From NCBI GenBank assembly GCA_028688995.1, contig JAQTXB010000010.1:29948-93947 (forward strand): a stretch of 64,000 bases of DNA. Direction: 5' to 3'. The position numbers and the translations under genes are program-made. Of this stretch, positions 50,483 through 61,654 are shown piece by piece (the stretch's first letter is position 1; each line of letters begins with the position of its first letter). The stretch is from Aliarcobacter sp. (GTDB taxonomy: Bacteria; Campylobacterota; Campylobacteria; Campylobacterales; Arcobacteraceae). Under the pieces are notes generated by a model, which saw nothing but the letters and a program-made list of their open reading frames with translations, did not search any database and was not told where the DNA came from.

Positions 50483-52111
50483 ATGAGTAAAAATAACATA
50501 AAAACTTCGGGCTTTTGTCTTGCTAAAAGAAAAGAGTTAACAGGTGATGATTTTTATGAGATTAAACAATTTGATGATATGACTGTTGCTGTTTTATGTG
50601 ATGGAGTTGGAAGTGCCCAAGAAGGCGCAATGGCTGCTAAAAAAGTAACTCAACATATAATAAATAATTTCAAAAATATTCCAAGGGTTTGGAGTATTGA
50701 AAAAGCAATGAAAGAGTTTATTACTTCAATAAACTCAATCCTTTATGCCCAATCTATCCATGAATATGAAAGAGCTGAATATGTAACAACTGTAACCGTT
50801 TGTGTTATTAAAGGTAATCGTTTATATGGAGCAAATGCTGGTGATAGCAGAATTTATTTATTAAGAGATAATAAATTAAATCAACTTTCATATGACCACA
50901 ATGAAGATGGAATGGCTAATGTTTTATCAAATGCTGTAGGAATTAGCCCAAGTGTTGAAATCTACTATTTTGAAAACAATATCCAAAAAGATGACAAAAT
51001 TTTAATGTGTAGTGATGGTTTGTATTCATTGATGAGTAATGATACTTTATTAAAAAACATTCCAAATGGTGCTTACAAAATTGTAAAAAAAGCTAGTTTC
51101 TTAGTTGAAGATAATCTTCCTGATGATACAACAGCTGTTATTTTAGAAGTTTTAGAAGCAGACCAAATTGAAATTATGAAAAATCTAAATCTTGAAATCC
51201 CTGAAAAGTTAAAAAAAGGTGACATAATTGATGGTTATGAACTAACTCTTTCCCTAATTCAAAATGACAGAACTTGGGTTTGCAAAAAAAACAATCAAGA
51301 GTATGTGATAAAATTTGCACCCTATGAAGCCATAGAAAATGAAGAAATTTTAGATTTATATGTTAAAGAAGCATGGAATGCAAAAAGATTAAAAGCTGGT
51401 TTTTTCCCAAAAACTTTTATTCCAAAACAAAGAAGTGCTAGATATTATTTAATGACAAAATTAGATGGAATAAATCTAAAACAGTATCTCAAAAAAAGAA
51501 ACTTATCTATTGATGAAGCTATAAATTTAGCCAAAACACTTATTTCAATGAGTGAATATCTTTTAAAATTTAACCTTGTTCATGGGGATATAAAACCTGA
51601 AAATATAATAGTAATGCAAAGAGATGGAAAAAGAATTTTTAAAATAATAGACTTTGGTTCAATTACAGAGATTTTTTCTATTACCAATAAGGCAGGAACT
51701 CCCTCATATTTAGCACCCGAGCGATTTCTTGGAAGTGCAATAAATGAAAAAACAGAAATTTTTTCTATTGGAGTTACTTTATATCAAGCTTTAACTGGGA
51801 AATTTCCTTATGGAGAAATAGAACCTTTCCAAAATCCAACTTTTGGAACTGCAAAAAGACCTCAAAAGTTAAACAATAATATTCCATCTTGGTTAGATAC
51901 TTTAATCCTAAGAGCAATTAGTGCAAAAGAGGATTTAAGATATTCAAACTACTCTCATATGAGATTTGAGCTTGAATATCCAAATAAAGTAAAACCATTT
52001 TTAAGTGAAAACACACCTTTATTTGAAAGAAATCCAGAACAAACTTATAGAATTGGTTTTATCATCTCGTTTATAATTAACTGCATACTTTTAGTATATG
52101 CTTTAAAATAA
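50483..52111 (+). CDS. PP2C-type phosphatase - Ser/Thr protein kinase fusion with C-terminal TM
   Basis: CDGVGSAQEGAMAA, GANAGDSRIYLL, DGLYSLMSND (PP2C); HGDIKPENIIV, KIIDFGSITE, GTPSYLAPERF (kinase); C-terminal TM. Confidence 0.92.
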   Translation: MSKNNIKTSGFCLAKRKELTGDDFYEIKQFDDMTVAVLCDGVGSAQEGAMAAKKVTQHIINNFKNIPRVWSIEKAMKEFITSINSILYAQSIHEYERAEYVTTVTVCVIKGNRLYGANAGDSRIYLLRDNKLNQLSYDHNEDGMANVLSNAVGISPSVEIYYFENNIQKDDKILMCSDGLYSLMSNDTLLKNIPNGAYKIVKKASFLVEDNLPDDTTAVILEVLEADQIEIMKNLNLEIPEKLKKGDIIDGYELTLSLIQNDRTWVCKKNNQEYVIKFAPYEAIENEEILDLYVKEAWNAKRLKAGFFPKTFIPKQRSARYYLMTKLDGINLKQYLKKRNLSIDEAINLAKTLISMSEYLLKFNLVHGDIKPENIIVMQRDGKRIFKIIDFGSITEIFSITNKAGTPSYLAPERFLGSAINEKTEIFSIGVTLYQALTGKFPYGEIEPFQNPTFGTAKRPQKLNNNIPSWLDTLILRAISAKEDLRYSNYSHMRFELEYPNKVKPFLSENTPLFERNPEQTYRIGFIISFIINCILLVYALK

Positions 52112-52116
52112 ACTCT

Positions 52117-54114
52117 TTAAATAAGAATATTTTTAGGTTCACCAAAATAATAACCTTGTGAATAATCAACTCCAAGGTCATATAAGATATTAAAAATTTC
52201 CTCATTTTCAACAAATTCAGCTATTGTGATAATCTTTTGTTTTTTTGCAAAGGTAACTATTGTTTCAACTACATTTCTACTATAAGTATCTTTTGCGATA
52301 TTTTTTACAATACTTCCATCAATTTTTAAAATATCTGGTTCAAAATCTAATAATCTTTCAAAATTTGAATATCCAGCACCAAAATCATCGATTGCAATCA
52401 TAACACCTAGTTTTTTTACACGCTTAATAAAAGTTTTTATAACTTCAAAATCTCTTACAACCTCATCTTCTAGTAATTCAAAAACAACTCTTGAAGTATC
52501 ATCACTATACTCTTCTAAAAGAGAATAGAGTTTTTCTCTTGTTTCCTCTTTCTCAATATCTAAAGATGAAAGATTTATCGAAATTTTTGTAGTTATATGT
52601 TCTAAAATTTTAAATGAATTTTCTAAGACCCTATGGGTTATTTTGTTGTAATAACTTCCTTTTTTAGAAATATCCAAAAAAGTATAAGGAGATAAAACAT
52701 TTCCATCTTCATCCACAAGGCGAACTAAAGACTCATATTTTTCTATTACTCTTGTTTTATTATTAATTATTGGTTGAAAATATGAAACAATTTTATAATT
52801 ATCAAGGGCGATTTTTACCATTTTGATAACTTCCATATTTTTTTTAGCTTCAATATGGTCATGGATTGATGAATCATTTGCATATTTAATTAAGGTTTTT
52901 TTATTTATTGCATCATCTAATCCACATTTTGCATCTTCATATAAATGCTCTTTTCCAAAAGAGTAACTTACTATTATATTTAAGTCATACTCTATTTCAT
53001 CTACAATTAAAATTGATTTTCTAATATTTTTTACAAAAGTCTCTAAATATTCACTTATATTTGTTTCAGAAGAAGAAAAATCAAAGAAATCAGCTAAAAG
53101 TGCATATCTACCATTTCCAATATTATAAATATTTTCAAAAACATACGAATTTGGTAAATAAGATAACATATTAAAAGCAAACATTTTTTCAATTTTATCT
53201 ACTGTTAAGATATTATAAAATCTATCAAGAATTTCAAAATTCTCAATTTGAATTAAAATCAATAAAAATAGATTATTAGATTCAATTTTATCAATTAAAT
53301 GTTTTTTATCACTCATAATTGTACTTACATTACTTCTAACACTTACAAACTCAATAATTTTTCCATTTGCATCTAAAATTGGCTTAATAGTAGTTTTTAT
53401 ATAGTATGTTTTACCACTTTTTGATAAGTTCTTTATAACACCAGACCATTCAGTTTTTCTCTTTTTGATTGTTGTCCATAAGTCTTTGTAAACTTCAGGT
53501 GGATTATCAGGATGTTTTACAACATTATGAGTTTTACCAATTAACTCTTCTTTTGAATACTCAGAAGTTTTACAGAAATTCTCATTTACGTAAGTTATTA
53601 TTCCATTCTTATCAGTTTTTGAAATAATTGAACTTTTATCAACCAAATCAGTAAACTGTTTTTGAATTATTACATTCTCTTTTTGTTTATTTATTTTTTC
53701 TTTTTTCTCTCTACAATTCTCTATTGATTTATATAAAATATCTAAAAAACTATTTTCATTAAAAGGTGGAATTAAGTAGCCATCTATTTTTAGCTGAATT
53801 GTTTTTAAAAAACTCTCTCTATCATCATTTTGGGAATAAATAATTGTAATAACATCTCTATTTATATTTTTTATTTTTTCTATTAACTCAAAACCATCAA
53901 GTTCTGGAATGTTAATATCTGTAATTACAATTGAAAATTTATTTTTACCAAACTCTTTAAATGCTTTAAGACCATTATCAACAAATACAACTTCTTTAAA
54001 AAAGTTTTTAAAATATTCTAAATTATTGTTTCTATCTTTCTCATCCCTTACTACATAAAGAAGATTAAGTGTTTTGCAAAAAGAACTTATTTCTGCTAAC
54101 TTTTCAACATTCAT
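52117..54114 (-). CDS. Receiver - Aer-type PAS - degenerate GGDEF - EAL protein
   Basis: ITDINIPELDGFELIEKI receiver; PAS GKTHNVVKHPDNPPEVYKDLW; IGNGRYAL in place of GGDEF; ESLVR, DDFGAGYSNFERL, AEFVEN, YSQGYYF. Confidence 0.9.
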   Translation of the reverse strand: MNVEKLAEISSFCKTLNLLYVVRDEKDRNNNLEYFKNFFKEVVFVDNGLKAFKEFGKNKFSIVITDINIPELDGFELIEKIKNINRDVITIIYSQNDDRESFLKTIQLKIDGYLIPPFNENSFLDILYKSIENCREKKEKINKQKENVIIQKQFTDLVDKSSIISKTDKNGIITYVNENFCKTSEYSKEELIGKTHNVVKHPDNPPEVYKDLWTTIKKRKTEWSGVIKNLSKSGKTYYIKTTIKPILDANGKIIEFVSVRSNVSTIMSDKKHLIDKIESNNLFLLILIQIENFEILDRFYNILTVDKIEKMFAFNMLSYLPNSYVFENIYNIGNGRYALLADFFDFSSSETNISEYLETFVKNIRKSILIVDEIEYDLNIIVSYSFGKEHLYEDAKCGLDDAINKKTLIKYANDSSIHDHIEAKKNMEVIKMVKIALDNYKIVSYFQPIINNKTRVIEKYESLVRLVDEDGNVLSPYTFLDISKKGSYYNKITHRVLENSFKILEHITTKISINLSSLDIEKEETREKLYSLLEEYSDDTSRVVFELLEDEVVRDFEVIKTFIKRVKKLGVMIAIDDFGAGYSNFERLLDFEPDILKIDGSIVKNIAKDTYSRNVVETIVTFAKKQKIITIAEFVENEEIFNILYDLGVDYSQGYYFGEPKNILI

Positions 54115-54253
54115 TTTAATCCTTAATTATTAAAGTTATAGTTATATCATAATTGAATATATTTTTAACTTACTTAGATTAATTATTTTATTATTTTGCA
54201 TACAGTCAATCTTTCATTTTACATGGTTAAATCAACAAATTTTTAATATTTAT

Positions 54254-54269
54254 TATAAATTATACGATA
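54254..54269 (+). repeat. 16-bp direct repeat copy 1 upstream of nasA
   Basis: TATAAATTATACGATA. Confidence 0.85.
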
Positions 54270-54329
54270 ACTGTATATTTTTAAGACAATTCTTCTTAAT
54301 TTTACATTAATTATTATTGTATACTCACA

Positions 54330-54345
54330 TATAAATTATACGATA
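54330..54345 (+). repeat. 16-bp direct repeat copy 2 upstream of nasA
   Basis: TATAAATTATACGATA, exactly 76 bp after copy 1. Confidence 0.85.
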
Positions 54346-54364
54346 TGTTATGACAGGATTAAAA

Positions 54365-56353
54365 ATGATTAAATCAGTTTGTGGTTATTGTGGTGTTGGA
54401 TGTGGATTAGAATTTGAAGAAAATAAATTAATAGGTGATGTTGTATATCCCACAAATGAAGGAAAACTTTGTTCAAAAGGAATATCTGAACTTATCAGTA
54501 TTCAAACTCCTACTAGATTATTAAGACCTAAAGTAAGAGATGATTTAACACAAGAGTTCAAAGAAACAACTTGGAGTAATGCAATAAATAAAATTGCCAC
54601 GAAAATAGCCTTATCTCAAAAAGAAAAAGTAGGATTTTATCTATCAGGTCAACTTTTAACAGAAGATTATTATATTGCTAATAAACTGATGAAAGGTTTT
54701 ATTGGAACTAATAATGTAGATACAAATAGCCGAACTTGTATGTCAAGTGCCGTTGTTGCATATAAAAAATCTTTAGGAGCTGATTATGTTCCAGTTCGTA
54801 TGAATGATGTACATGATGCTAATTTACTTATTTTAGTGGGAGCAAATACAGCAGAAGCCCATGTAGTTTTTCATAATAGAATCAAAACTGCGAAAAAACA
54901 AGGTCTAAAAATTATTGTAATTGATCCTAGATTTACTGATACTGCAAAAATAGCTGATTTATTTCTTCCAATAAAACCAGGAAGTGATATTGACTTTTGG
55001 AATTTAGTATCAAAAAGAATCATAGATGAAGGTTTAGTTGATGAAAAATTTGTTGAAGAACACGTAAATAACTATGACTTACTAAAAAATAAATTCAAAA
55101 GAGTTCCTGTTACAAAAATGCTAAAAAGAACAGGTTTAAGCCCTGAGCAATTTGAAGAATTTTGGCAACTTTACAAAGAAAATGAAAACATCATAACAGC
55201 ATGGACAATGGGAATAAATCAATCATCTCAAGGGGTTGATAAAAATCTAGCTATCATAAATACTCACCTTTTAACTGGAAAAATATTCACAAAAGGAAAT
55301 GGTCCATTTTCACTAACTGGTCAACCAAATGCAATGGGAGGAAGGGAAGTTGGAGGACTTTCAACAATGCTTGCGGTTCATTTAGGATTTGAAAAAGAGT
55401 CAGTTGATAAAGTAAAAGAGTTTTGGAAAACTACAAAAGTTTCAAATATCCCAGGACTTACAGCCACTCAAATGCTTGAAGCAAATCTTGATGTTTTAAT
55501 TATCTGTCACACAGACCCAATTTATCATCTTCCAAATAGAAATAAAATGGAAGAGTTAATGAAAAAAATCCCAATGGTTGTGGAAATAAATGCCTATGAA
55601 AATTCTGAGAGTGCAAAATTTGCCCATATTAGACTTCCTGCTGCTCCTTGGGGAGAAAAAGAGGGAACTCAAACAAATCTTGACCGAACAATCACAAAAC
55701 AAGAAAAACTAACAAGAACTTCTATAGATTGTCTTCCTGATTGGGAAATTTTCCAACTAATTGCTCAAAGATTAGGATATAAAGAAGCCTTTAATTTTAC
55801 ATCAACAAAAGAGATTTTTGAAGAGTATCAAGAGATGACAAAACTAAATCCACATTTAAATATCTATGAAGCTTCGTATGATAATTTGTCAAAGGAACCA
55901 TTTATTTGGGGAGAAAAAATCAGAGAAAATAGAGAGTTTCTAACAAAAGATAAAAAAGCAAACCTATTTTTTGTGGAAAATAAACTACTAAGCGAAAAAA
56001 CAAACCTAAAATATCCCTTGACACTACTAACAGGAAGAACAAGAGACCAATGGCACACAGGAACAAAAACAAATCTTCCAAGAACTCTTTTGAAATATAA
56101 AGAGCTAAATTTTTGCGAAATTCACCCAACAAACGCAAAACAATTTGGAATCCAAGATGGAGATACAATAAAAATCTCATCAATTAGAGGAGAAATAGAA
56201 TCAAAAGCGATTCTAACAGAAGATATAAGAATAGACACAATTTTTATGCCAATAAGTAATAGAGATATAAACTATCTAACACACGATTTATATGATAAAG
56301 ACTCACTGCAACCTGATTATAATCATAGTGCAGTTAGGGTTGAGAGGGTTTAG
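54365..56353 (+). CDS. nasA: Assimilatory nitrate reductase catalytic subunit (Mo-bisMGD, 4Fe-4S)
   Basis: SVCGYCGVGCGLEF...GKLCSKG; SRTCMSSAVVAYKKSLGAD; GANTAEAHVVFHNRI. Start at 54365 preferred over 54350 because of the upstream AGGA. Confidence 0.92.
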   Translation: MIKSVCGYCGVGCGLEFEENKLIGDVVYPTNEGKLCSKGISELISIQTPTRLLRPKVRDDLTQEFKETTWSNAINKIATKIALSQKEKVGFYLSGQLLTEDYYIANKLMKGFIGTNNVDTNSRTCMSSAVVAYKKSLGADYVPVRMNDVHDANLLILVGANTAEAHVVFHNRIKTAKKQGLKIIVIDPRFTDTAKIADLFLPIKPGSDIDFWNLVSKRIIDEGLVDEKFVEEHVNNYDLLKNKFKRVPVTKMLKRTGLSPEQFEEFWQLYKENENIITAWTMGINQSSQGVDKNLAIINTHLLTGKIFTKGNGPFSLTGQPNAMGGREVGGLSTMLAVHLGFEKESVDKVKEFWKTTKVSNIPGLTATQMLEANLDVLIICHTDPIYHLPNRNKMEELMKKIPMVVEINAYENSESAKFAHIRLPAAPWGEKEGTQTNLDRTITKQEKLTRTSIDCLPDWEIFQLIAQRLGYKEAFNFTSTKEIFEEYQEMTKLNPHLNIYEASYDNLSKEPFIWGEKIRENREFLTKDKKANLFFVENKLLSEKTNLKYPLTLLTGRTRDQWHTGTKTNLPRTLLKYKELNFCEIHPTNAKQFGIQDGDTIKISSIRGEIESKAILTEDIRIDTIFMPISNRDINYLTHDLYDKDSLQPDYNHSAVRVERV

Positions 56354-56379
56354 AAACTATAAACTAATATAAAAAGGGG

Positions 56380-57405
56380 CTAAATACCTGCCCCATCTTG
56401 GAATGTCCTTAATTCCCTTGGAATTATTCCAATAATATCACCTTTATTGAGGTTTTTATTTTTAAATTCATGGTGAGAGATTTCAACTAAAATTGTTTTT
56501 GTATTATCTTCTACATCTTCTAAATCAATTTTAACTTGTGAACCTGCAAGTTGGATATATTTAATCTTTGCTTTTGAAATAATATCTTTATCTTCACTTG
56601 AAACTATTTCTAACTCATGTGGTCTGATATGATATTTTTGCTCCATATCATTTTTTCGTTCATGAAACAGATTTACATTTCCCAAAAAGTTTATAACAAA
56701 CTCATTTGCAGGATTATGAAATACCTCTTCAGGTGTTCCTACTTGTTCTATTTTTCCCTTACTTATTACTACTATTCTATCTGCAACTTCAAGTGCTTCT
56801 TCTTGGTCGTGTGTTACTAAAATTGTTGTGATTTTCAGCTCTTCTTGAAGCTGTTTTAACCACCTTCTTAAATCTGAACGCACTTTTGCATCTAAAGCAC
56901 CAAATGGTTCATCTAAAAGTAAAACTTTTGGCTCAACTGCTAATGCCCTTGCAAGTGCAACTCTTTGTCGCTGACCACCTGAGAGTTGCCAAGGAAATCT
57001 GTTTGCAAATCCATCAAGTTGGATAAGATTTAAAAGTTTTGTAACTTTTCTATTTATCTCATCATTTGATAATCTTTGTTTTTTGGGTTTTACTCTTAAT
57101 CCAAAGGCAATATTCTCAAAAACTGTCATATGTCTAAATAGCGCATAATGTTGGAATACAAATCCAATATCTCTTTGAGCTATATCTTTTTTTGCTACAT
57201 TTATTTGATTAAATAAAATCTCGCCATTATCAATATCTTCAACTGTTTCAAGTCCCGCTATCATTCTTAAAAGTGTAGTTTTTCCACTTCCTGATGGCCC
57301 AAGTAGTGCCAGTAATTCACCTGGGATTATCTCTAAATTTATATTTTTAAGAGCAACAAAGTTTCCAAAATATTTTGTTAAATTTTTTACTTCAATTTTC
57401 ATCAT
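56380..57405 (-). CDS. cysA: Sulfate/thiosulfate ABC transporter ATP-binding protein
   Basis: [66 protein letters not shown]. Confidence 0.94.
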   Translation of the reverse strand: MMKIEVKNLTKYFGNFVALKNINLEIIPGELLALLGPSGSGKTTLLRMIAGLETVEDIDNGEILFNQINVAKKDIAQRDIGFVFQHYALFRHMTVFENIAFGLRVKPKKQRLSNDEINRKVTKLLNLIQLDGFANRFPWQLSGGQRQRVALARALAVEPKVLLLDEPFGALDAKVRSDLRRWLKQLQEELKITTILVTHDQEEALEVADRIVVISKGKIEQVGTPEEVFHNPANEFVINFLGNVNLFHERKNDMEQKYHIRPHELEIVSSEDKDIISKAKIKYIQLAGSQVKIDLEDVEDNTKTILVEISHHEFKNKNLNKGDIIGIIPRELRTFQDGAGI

Positions 57406-57421
57406 TTTTTCCTAAAGTTTA

Positions 57422-58279
57422 TTATTGCTTGTCTAATTTGTCTAATTGTCTTTGAACTTTCCACTCTAAAATATATTTTAGAACCAAAGTTAAAAGAGCA
57501 AGTATTGCCAAGAGTGTTGAAACAGCAAAGGCTGCTACAAAATTATATTCGTTATATAAAATCTCAACTTGCAAAGGCATTGTATTTGTAACACCTTGGA
57601 TATGTCCAGAAACAACTGAAACCGCCCCAAACTCTCCCATTGCTCTTGCATTACATAAAATCACTCCATAAATGAGTCCCCATTTTATATTTGGAAGTGT
57701 AACTTTCCAAAATGTTTGAAATCCCGTTGCTCCTAGTAAAAGTGCAGCTTGTTCTTCATCATTTCCCAACTCTTGCATAAGTGGAATTAATTCCCTTGCC
57801 ACAAAGGGAAAAGTCACAAATATAGTTGCTAGCACAATTCCAGGAACTGCAAAGATTATTTGTACATCATTTGCAATTAACCAATGACCAAACCAACCTT
57901 GTGCTCCAAAAAGCAAAACATAAACAAATCCTGAGATAACTGGACTTACAGCAAAAGGTAAATCAATTAAAGTTATCAAAAAACTTTTTCCAAAAAAAGA
58001 GTATTTAGCTATTGCCCAAGAAGCTGCTACTCCAAAAACTAAGTTTAAAGGCACTGCAATTGCAGCTGTAATAAATGTAAGTTTTATTGCTTGTAAAACA
58101 TATTCATTTGTAAATGATTCAAAATATGCCTCGTAACCTTTTCTAAAAGCTTCTGCAAAAATTGTAATCAAAGGAGCAACTAACATAATCAATAAAAAAG
58201 TAATCGCAGTTGTTATTAATAAATATTGAACTAATTTTGACTCTTTTTGAGATGATTTTGAATTACTAATAGTTTTCAT
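57422..58279 (-). CDS. cysW: Sulfate ABC transporter permease CysW
   Basis: Homologous permease; [36 protein letters not shown] is CysW-like. Confidence 0.93.
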   Translation of the reverse strand: MKTISNSKSSQKESKLVQYLLITTAITFLLIMLVAPLITIFAEAFRKGYEAYFESFTNEYVLQAIKLTFITAAIAVPLNLVFGVAASWAIAKYSFFGKSFLITLIDLPFAVSPVISGFVYVLLFGAQGWFGHWLIANDVQIIFAVPGIVLATIFVTFPFVARELIPLMQELGNDEEQAALLLGATGFQTFWKVTLPNIKWGLIYGVILCNARAMGEFGAVSVVSGHIQGVTNTMPLQVEILYNEYNFVAAFAVSTLLAILALLTLVLKYILEWKVQRQLDKLDKQ

Positions 58280-59130
58280 ATAGCCTCCATTCCTTTTCTT
58301 CTTGAGCTCCATCGTTGAAGCATATTAATTAATAACAACATTACAAAAGAAATCAAAAGCATCACCACAGCAATTGCAGTTGCTCCTGCATAATCATATT
58401 GTTCAAGTTTTGTAATAATCAAAAGTGTACTTATTTCTGTTTTCATTGGCATATTCCCAGCAATAAAAACAACAGAACCATATTCACCAAGAGCTCTTGC
58501 AAATGACAAAGCAAAACCTGTCAAAACAGATGGAAAAATTGTAGGAAGAATCACTTTATAAAATATTTGCCATCGTGTAGCTCCCAAACTTGAACCTGCT
58601 TCTTCTTGTTCTATTTGAATCTCTTCAAGAGCTGGTTGAATTGTTCGAACTACAAAAGGAAGTCCTATAAAAATTAAAGCTATAGTAATTCCTATTGGAG
58701 TAAAAACTACTTTAATTCCAAGTGGTTCTAAATATTGTCCAAACCAACCTTGAGTCGAATACAAAGTCGTAAGTGCAATTCCTGAAACTGCCGTGGGCAG
58801 TGCAAAAGGCAAATCAACAATTGCATCAAAAACTCTTTTTCCCAAAAATGTATATCTCACTAAACACCAAGCGACAATCAAACCAAAAATCGTATTTACA
58901 AGAGCTGCAATTAATGAAGTAAAAAAAGTAAGCTTGTAACTTGCAATTACTCTATCACTTGTTGTAGCATTTATAAATACTTGCCATCCCATACTAAAAG
59001 CTTCAGTAAAAAGTGCAAGCAGAGGAATCATAACTATGATACTTAGATAAAAAACTGTATATCCCATAGTCAAACCAAAACCAGGTATTGGTGACTTTTG
59101 CCTTTTTAATATTCCAAAATTTAGTCTCAT
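58276..59130 (-). CDS. cysT: Sulfate ABC transporter permease CysT/CysU
   Basis: [20 protein letters not shown]..., [37 protein letters not shown]. Confidence 0.93.
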   Translation of the reverse strand: MRLNFGILKRQKSPIPGFGLTMGYTVFYLSIIVMIPLLALFTEAFSMGWQVFINATTSDRVIASYKLTFFTSLIAALVNTIFGLIVAWCLVRYTFLGKRVFDAIVDLPFALPTAVSGIALTTLYSTQGWFGQYLEPLGIKVVFTPIGITIALIFIGLPFVVRTIQPALEEIQIEQEEAGSSLGATRWQIFYKVILPTIFPSVLTGFALSFARALGEYGSVVFIAGNMPMKTEISTLLIITKLEQYDYAGATAIAVVMLLISFVMLLLINMLQRWSSRRKGMEAI

Positions 59131-60377
59131 TTTAGAATTTCTCCTTTTTTTAAATCTTTTACATTTTTTGGTTCATCAAACCAATATCCTTGAAAATAAT
59201 CAATTTCTAAATCTTTACAAGTTTCATAAATTTCTTTTGAAGAAACAAACTCTGCAACAGTTTTTATTCCTACTTTTTTAGCAAAAAAAACTATTGCTTC
59301 CACTACTGCTTTTGCTGATTTAGTTTTATTTATATCTTGAATAATAGAGCCATCAAGTTTTATAAAATCTGCTTGTAATTTAACTAAATATGAAAAATTA
59401 GAATAACCCGTTCCAAAATCATCAATGGCAATTTTGACTCCAAGATTTTTTACAACTTTGATAAAGGAGATTACCTCTTCAATATTATCAATACCTTCAC
59501 TCTCTGTTATCTCTATAGTTAGGAAATATCCTATGTCAAACTCATAAACTTTTTGAATTAAAAAATCAACAACATCTTTTTCTAAAATGTCACTTATTGA
59601 TAAATTAATACTAAATTCAATATTTTTATTTTCAAAAAATTCAAAAGATTTTTGTATTACTTTTTTTGTAATTTCACTATATAAATTTATTTTTTTTGCC
59701 CTATCAATAAAAAAATATGGACTAACTATTTCGTCCTTAGAGTTTTTCATACGAACTAATATTTCGTATTTTTTTTCAAACTGATTACTTATACTTTGAG
59801 CAAAAATTTCAAATTTATCCCTTTTTATTGCTTGGATAATTTGAGCTTCCCAATATAAATCTTGCTCGATTGATAAAGAGTTTGGATGACAAAAATGTTG
59901 TTGTTCTCCATCATAAATAACTAGATTATGTTTTATAACTCTTGTTTGTTTTAAAGCAAATTCTGCACTAAATAAAAGCTCAGGATAATTTAATGCAACA
60001 CCAACTCGCAAAGGAATATAAACCCTAAAACCATCTAATTCAATAGGTGAATAACCAAAATACCAAATAATCGATTTTATAGTTTGTATAAATCTATCTT
60101 TTGAAATATCTTCACTTGAAGCAGACGCAAAAATGTCTGCTCCTAAATAATAGATTTTGCTATTTAAAAATTTATTCTCCAATCTTAATGAGATAATTTT
60201 TAATACCTTCTCACCAAAATCGTACCCATAATAATGATTTATATTTCCAAAACCATTAATATCAAAAATAGCTACTTTATTGAATTTATTATTTTTATTA
60301 TCTTCTAAAAACTCTTTTCTATTTGGAAGATTAATTTCATTTTCTTCATCTATTTTCATATTAAATCTAAACTCCAA
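59127..60377 (-). CDS. Degenerate GGDEF - EAL protein embedded in sulfate operon
   Basis: YLGADIFA in place of GGDEF; EILVRM, IAIDDFGTGYSNFSYL, VAEFVSS, YFQGYWF. Confidence 0.9.
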   Translation of the reverse strand: MEFRFNMKIDEENEINLPNRKEFLEDNKNNKFNKVAIFDINGFGNINHYYGYDFGEKVLKIISLRLENKFLNSKIYYLGADIFASASSEDISKDRFIQTIKSIIWYFGYSPIELDGFRVYIPLRVGVALNYPELLFSAEFALKQTRVIKHNLVIYDGEQQHFCHPNSLSIEQDLYWEAQIIQAIKRDKFEIFAQSISNQFEKKYEILVRMKNSKDEIVSPYFFIDRAKKINLYSEITKKVIQKSFEFFENKNIEFSINLSISDILEKDVVDFLIQKVYEFDIGYFLTIEITESEGIDNIEEVISFIKVVKNLGVKIAIDDFGTGYSNFSYLVKLQADFIKLDGSIIQDINKTKSAKAVVEAIVFFAKKVGIKTVAEFVSSKEIYETCKDLEIDYFQGYWFDEPKNVKDLKKGEILK

Positions 60378-60388
60378 AAGTTTATTAG

Positions 60389-61474
60389 CTATTTATAAAT
60401 AGAATCAAAAGTTCCACCATCATCAAAATGTGTTTTTTGTGTAACTGCCCAACCATCAAATACATCATTGATTTTCACAAGTTCAAGTTTTGGAAATCTT
60501 GCTATATCTTCTTTGTCTGCAAGTTCTGGTTTATATGGTCTATAGTAATTTTTTGCTGCTAATTTTTGACCAGCTGATGAATATAAATATTCTAAATATG
60601 CTTTTGATACTTCATAAGTTCCATGTTTTTTTGCATTTTCATCAACAACAGCAACAGGAGGTTCAGCAACTATAGATATACTTGGAACAACTATTTCAAA
60701 TTCATCTTTTCCCAACTCATTAATAGCTAAGAATGCTTCATTTTCCCAAGCAAGCAACACATCTCCAATTTTTCTTTGAACAAAAGTATTAGTAGCTCCC
60801 CTTGCACCAGAATCAAGAACTGGAACATTTTTAAATAACTTAGAGATATATTCAAGTGCTTTTTTATCGGCTTCTTTATATTTTTGTGAAGTTTTATCAA
60901 CTTTATTTAAATCACCCAACTCTTTTTTTAAAGCATAGGCATAAGCTGCTAAATAGTTCCATCTTGCTCCTCCTGAAGTTTTCGGATTTGGAGTAATCAC
61001 AGAAACTCCATCTTTTATTAAATCATCCCAATCTTTTATGCCTTTTGGATTTCCTTTTCTAACTAAAAATACAATAGTTGAAGTATATGGAGATGAATTA
61101 TTTTCTAATTTTAATTGCCAATCATTTGGAAATAAAGCAGCTTTTTGACTTATTACATCTACATCGTAACCTAAAGCCAAAGTAACAACATCTGCACCTA
61201 AACCATCAATTACCGCCCTTGCTTGTTTTCCTGAACCACCATGTGATTGTTTGATTGTTAAATCTTGACCTGTTTTTACTTTCCAATAAGATGAAAAATC
61301 TTTGTTATATGAAGCATATAACTCCCTTGTTGGATCATATGAAACATTTAAAATCTCTAATGACTTTTTTGCTTTCTCAACTTTTGAATCATAACTCTCA
61401 CTTGAAATTCCTAATGCTGGTATTAATAATGCGCTTAATGCAATATTTCTTAAATTTTTTACTATTTTTTTCAT
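60389..61474 (-). CDS. sbp: Sulfate-binding periplasmic protein
   Basis: [69 protein letters not shown]. Confidence 0.95.
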   Translation of the reverse strand: MKKIVKNLRNIALSALLIPALGISSESYDSKVEKAKKSLEILNVSYDPTRELYASYNKDFSSYWKVKTGQDLTIKQSHGGSGKQARAVIDGLGADVVTLALGYDVDVISQKAALFPNDWQLKLENNSSPYTSTIVFLVRKGNPKGIKDWDDLIKDGVSVITPNPKTSGGARWNYLAAYAYALKKELGDLNKVDKTSQKYKEADKKALEYISKLFKNVPVLDSGARGATNTFVQRKIGDVLLAWENEAFLAINELGKDEFEIVVPSISIVAEPPVAVVDENAKKHGTYEVSKAYLEYLYSSAGQKLAAKNYYRPYKPELADKEDIARFPKLELVKINDVFDGWAVTQKTHFDDGGTFDSIYK

Positions 61475-61499
61475 TTTATTTTCTCTTTTCAATATAATG

Positions 61500-61524
61500 T
61501 ACACTAAATGTGTGATAATTAAAG
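61500..61524 (+). promoter_or_regulatory. Candidate Rrf2 operator copy 1 (upstream of sbp)
   Basis: TACACTAAATGTGTGATAATTAAAG. Confidence 0.5.
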
Positions 61525-61610
61525 ATTTAAAAAAAATCTCACCTCTTACTCTTTCTTATAATAATTTTTTACACATGTCGCACATCATTTTTAATCCTTT
61601 TAATATAATA

Positions 61611-61635
61611 TACACTAAATTGATGAATATTAAAA
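61611..61635 (+). promoter_or_regulatory. Candidate Rrf2 operator copy 2 (sbp-rrf2 gap)
   Basis: TACACTAAATTGATGAATATTAAAA; part of a ~53-bp imperfect repeat of 61488-61540. Confidence 0.5.
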
Positions 61636-61654
61636 ATTAAAAAAAATTGACGGT

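Noticed and set aside
55864-56183. Two minus-strand ORFs within nasA
   Set aside because: Antisense to a well-supported molybdoenzyme gene; no domain features.
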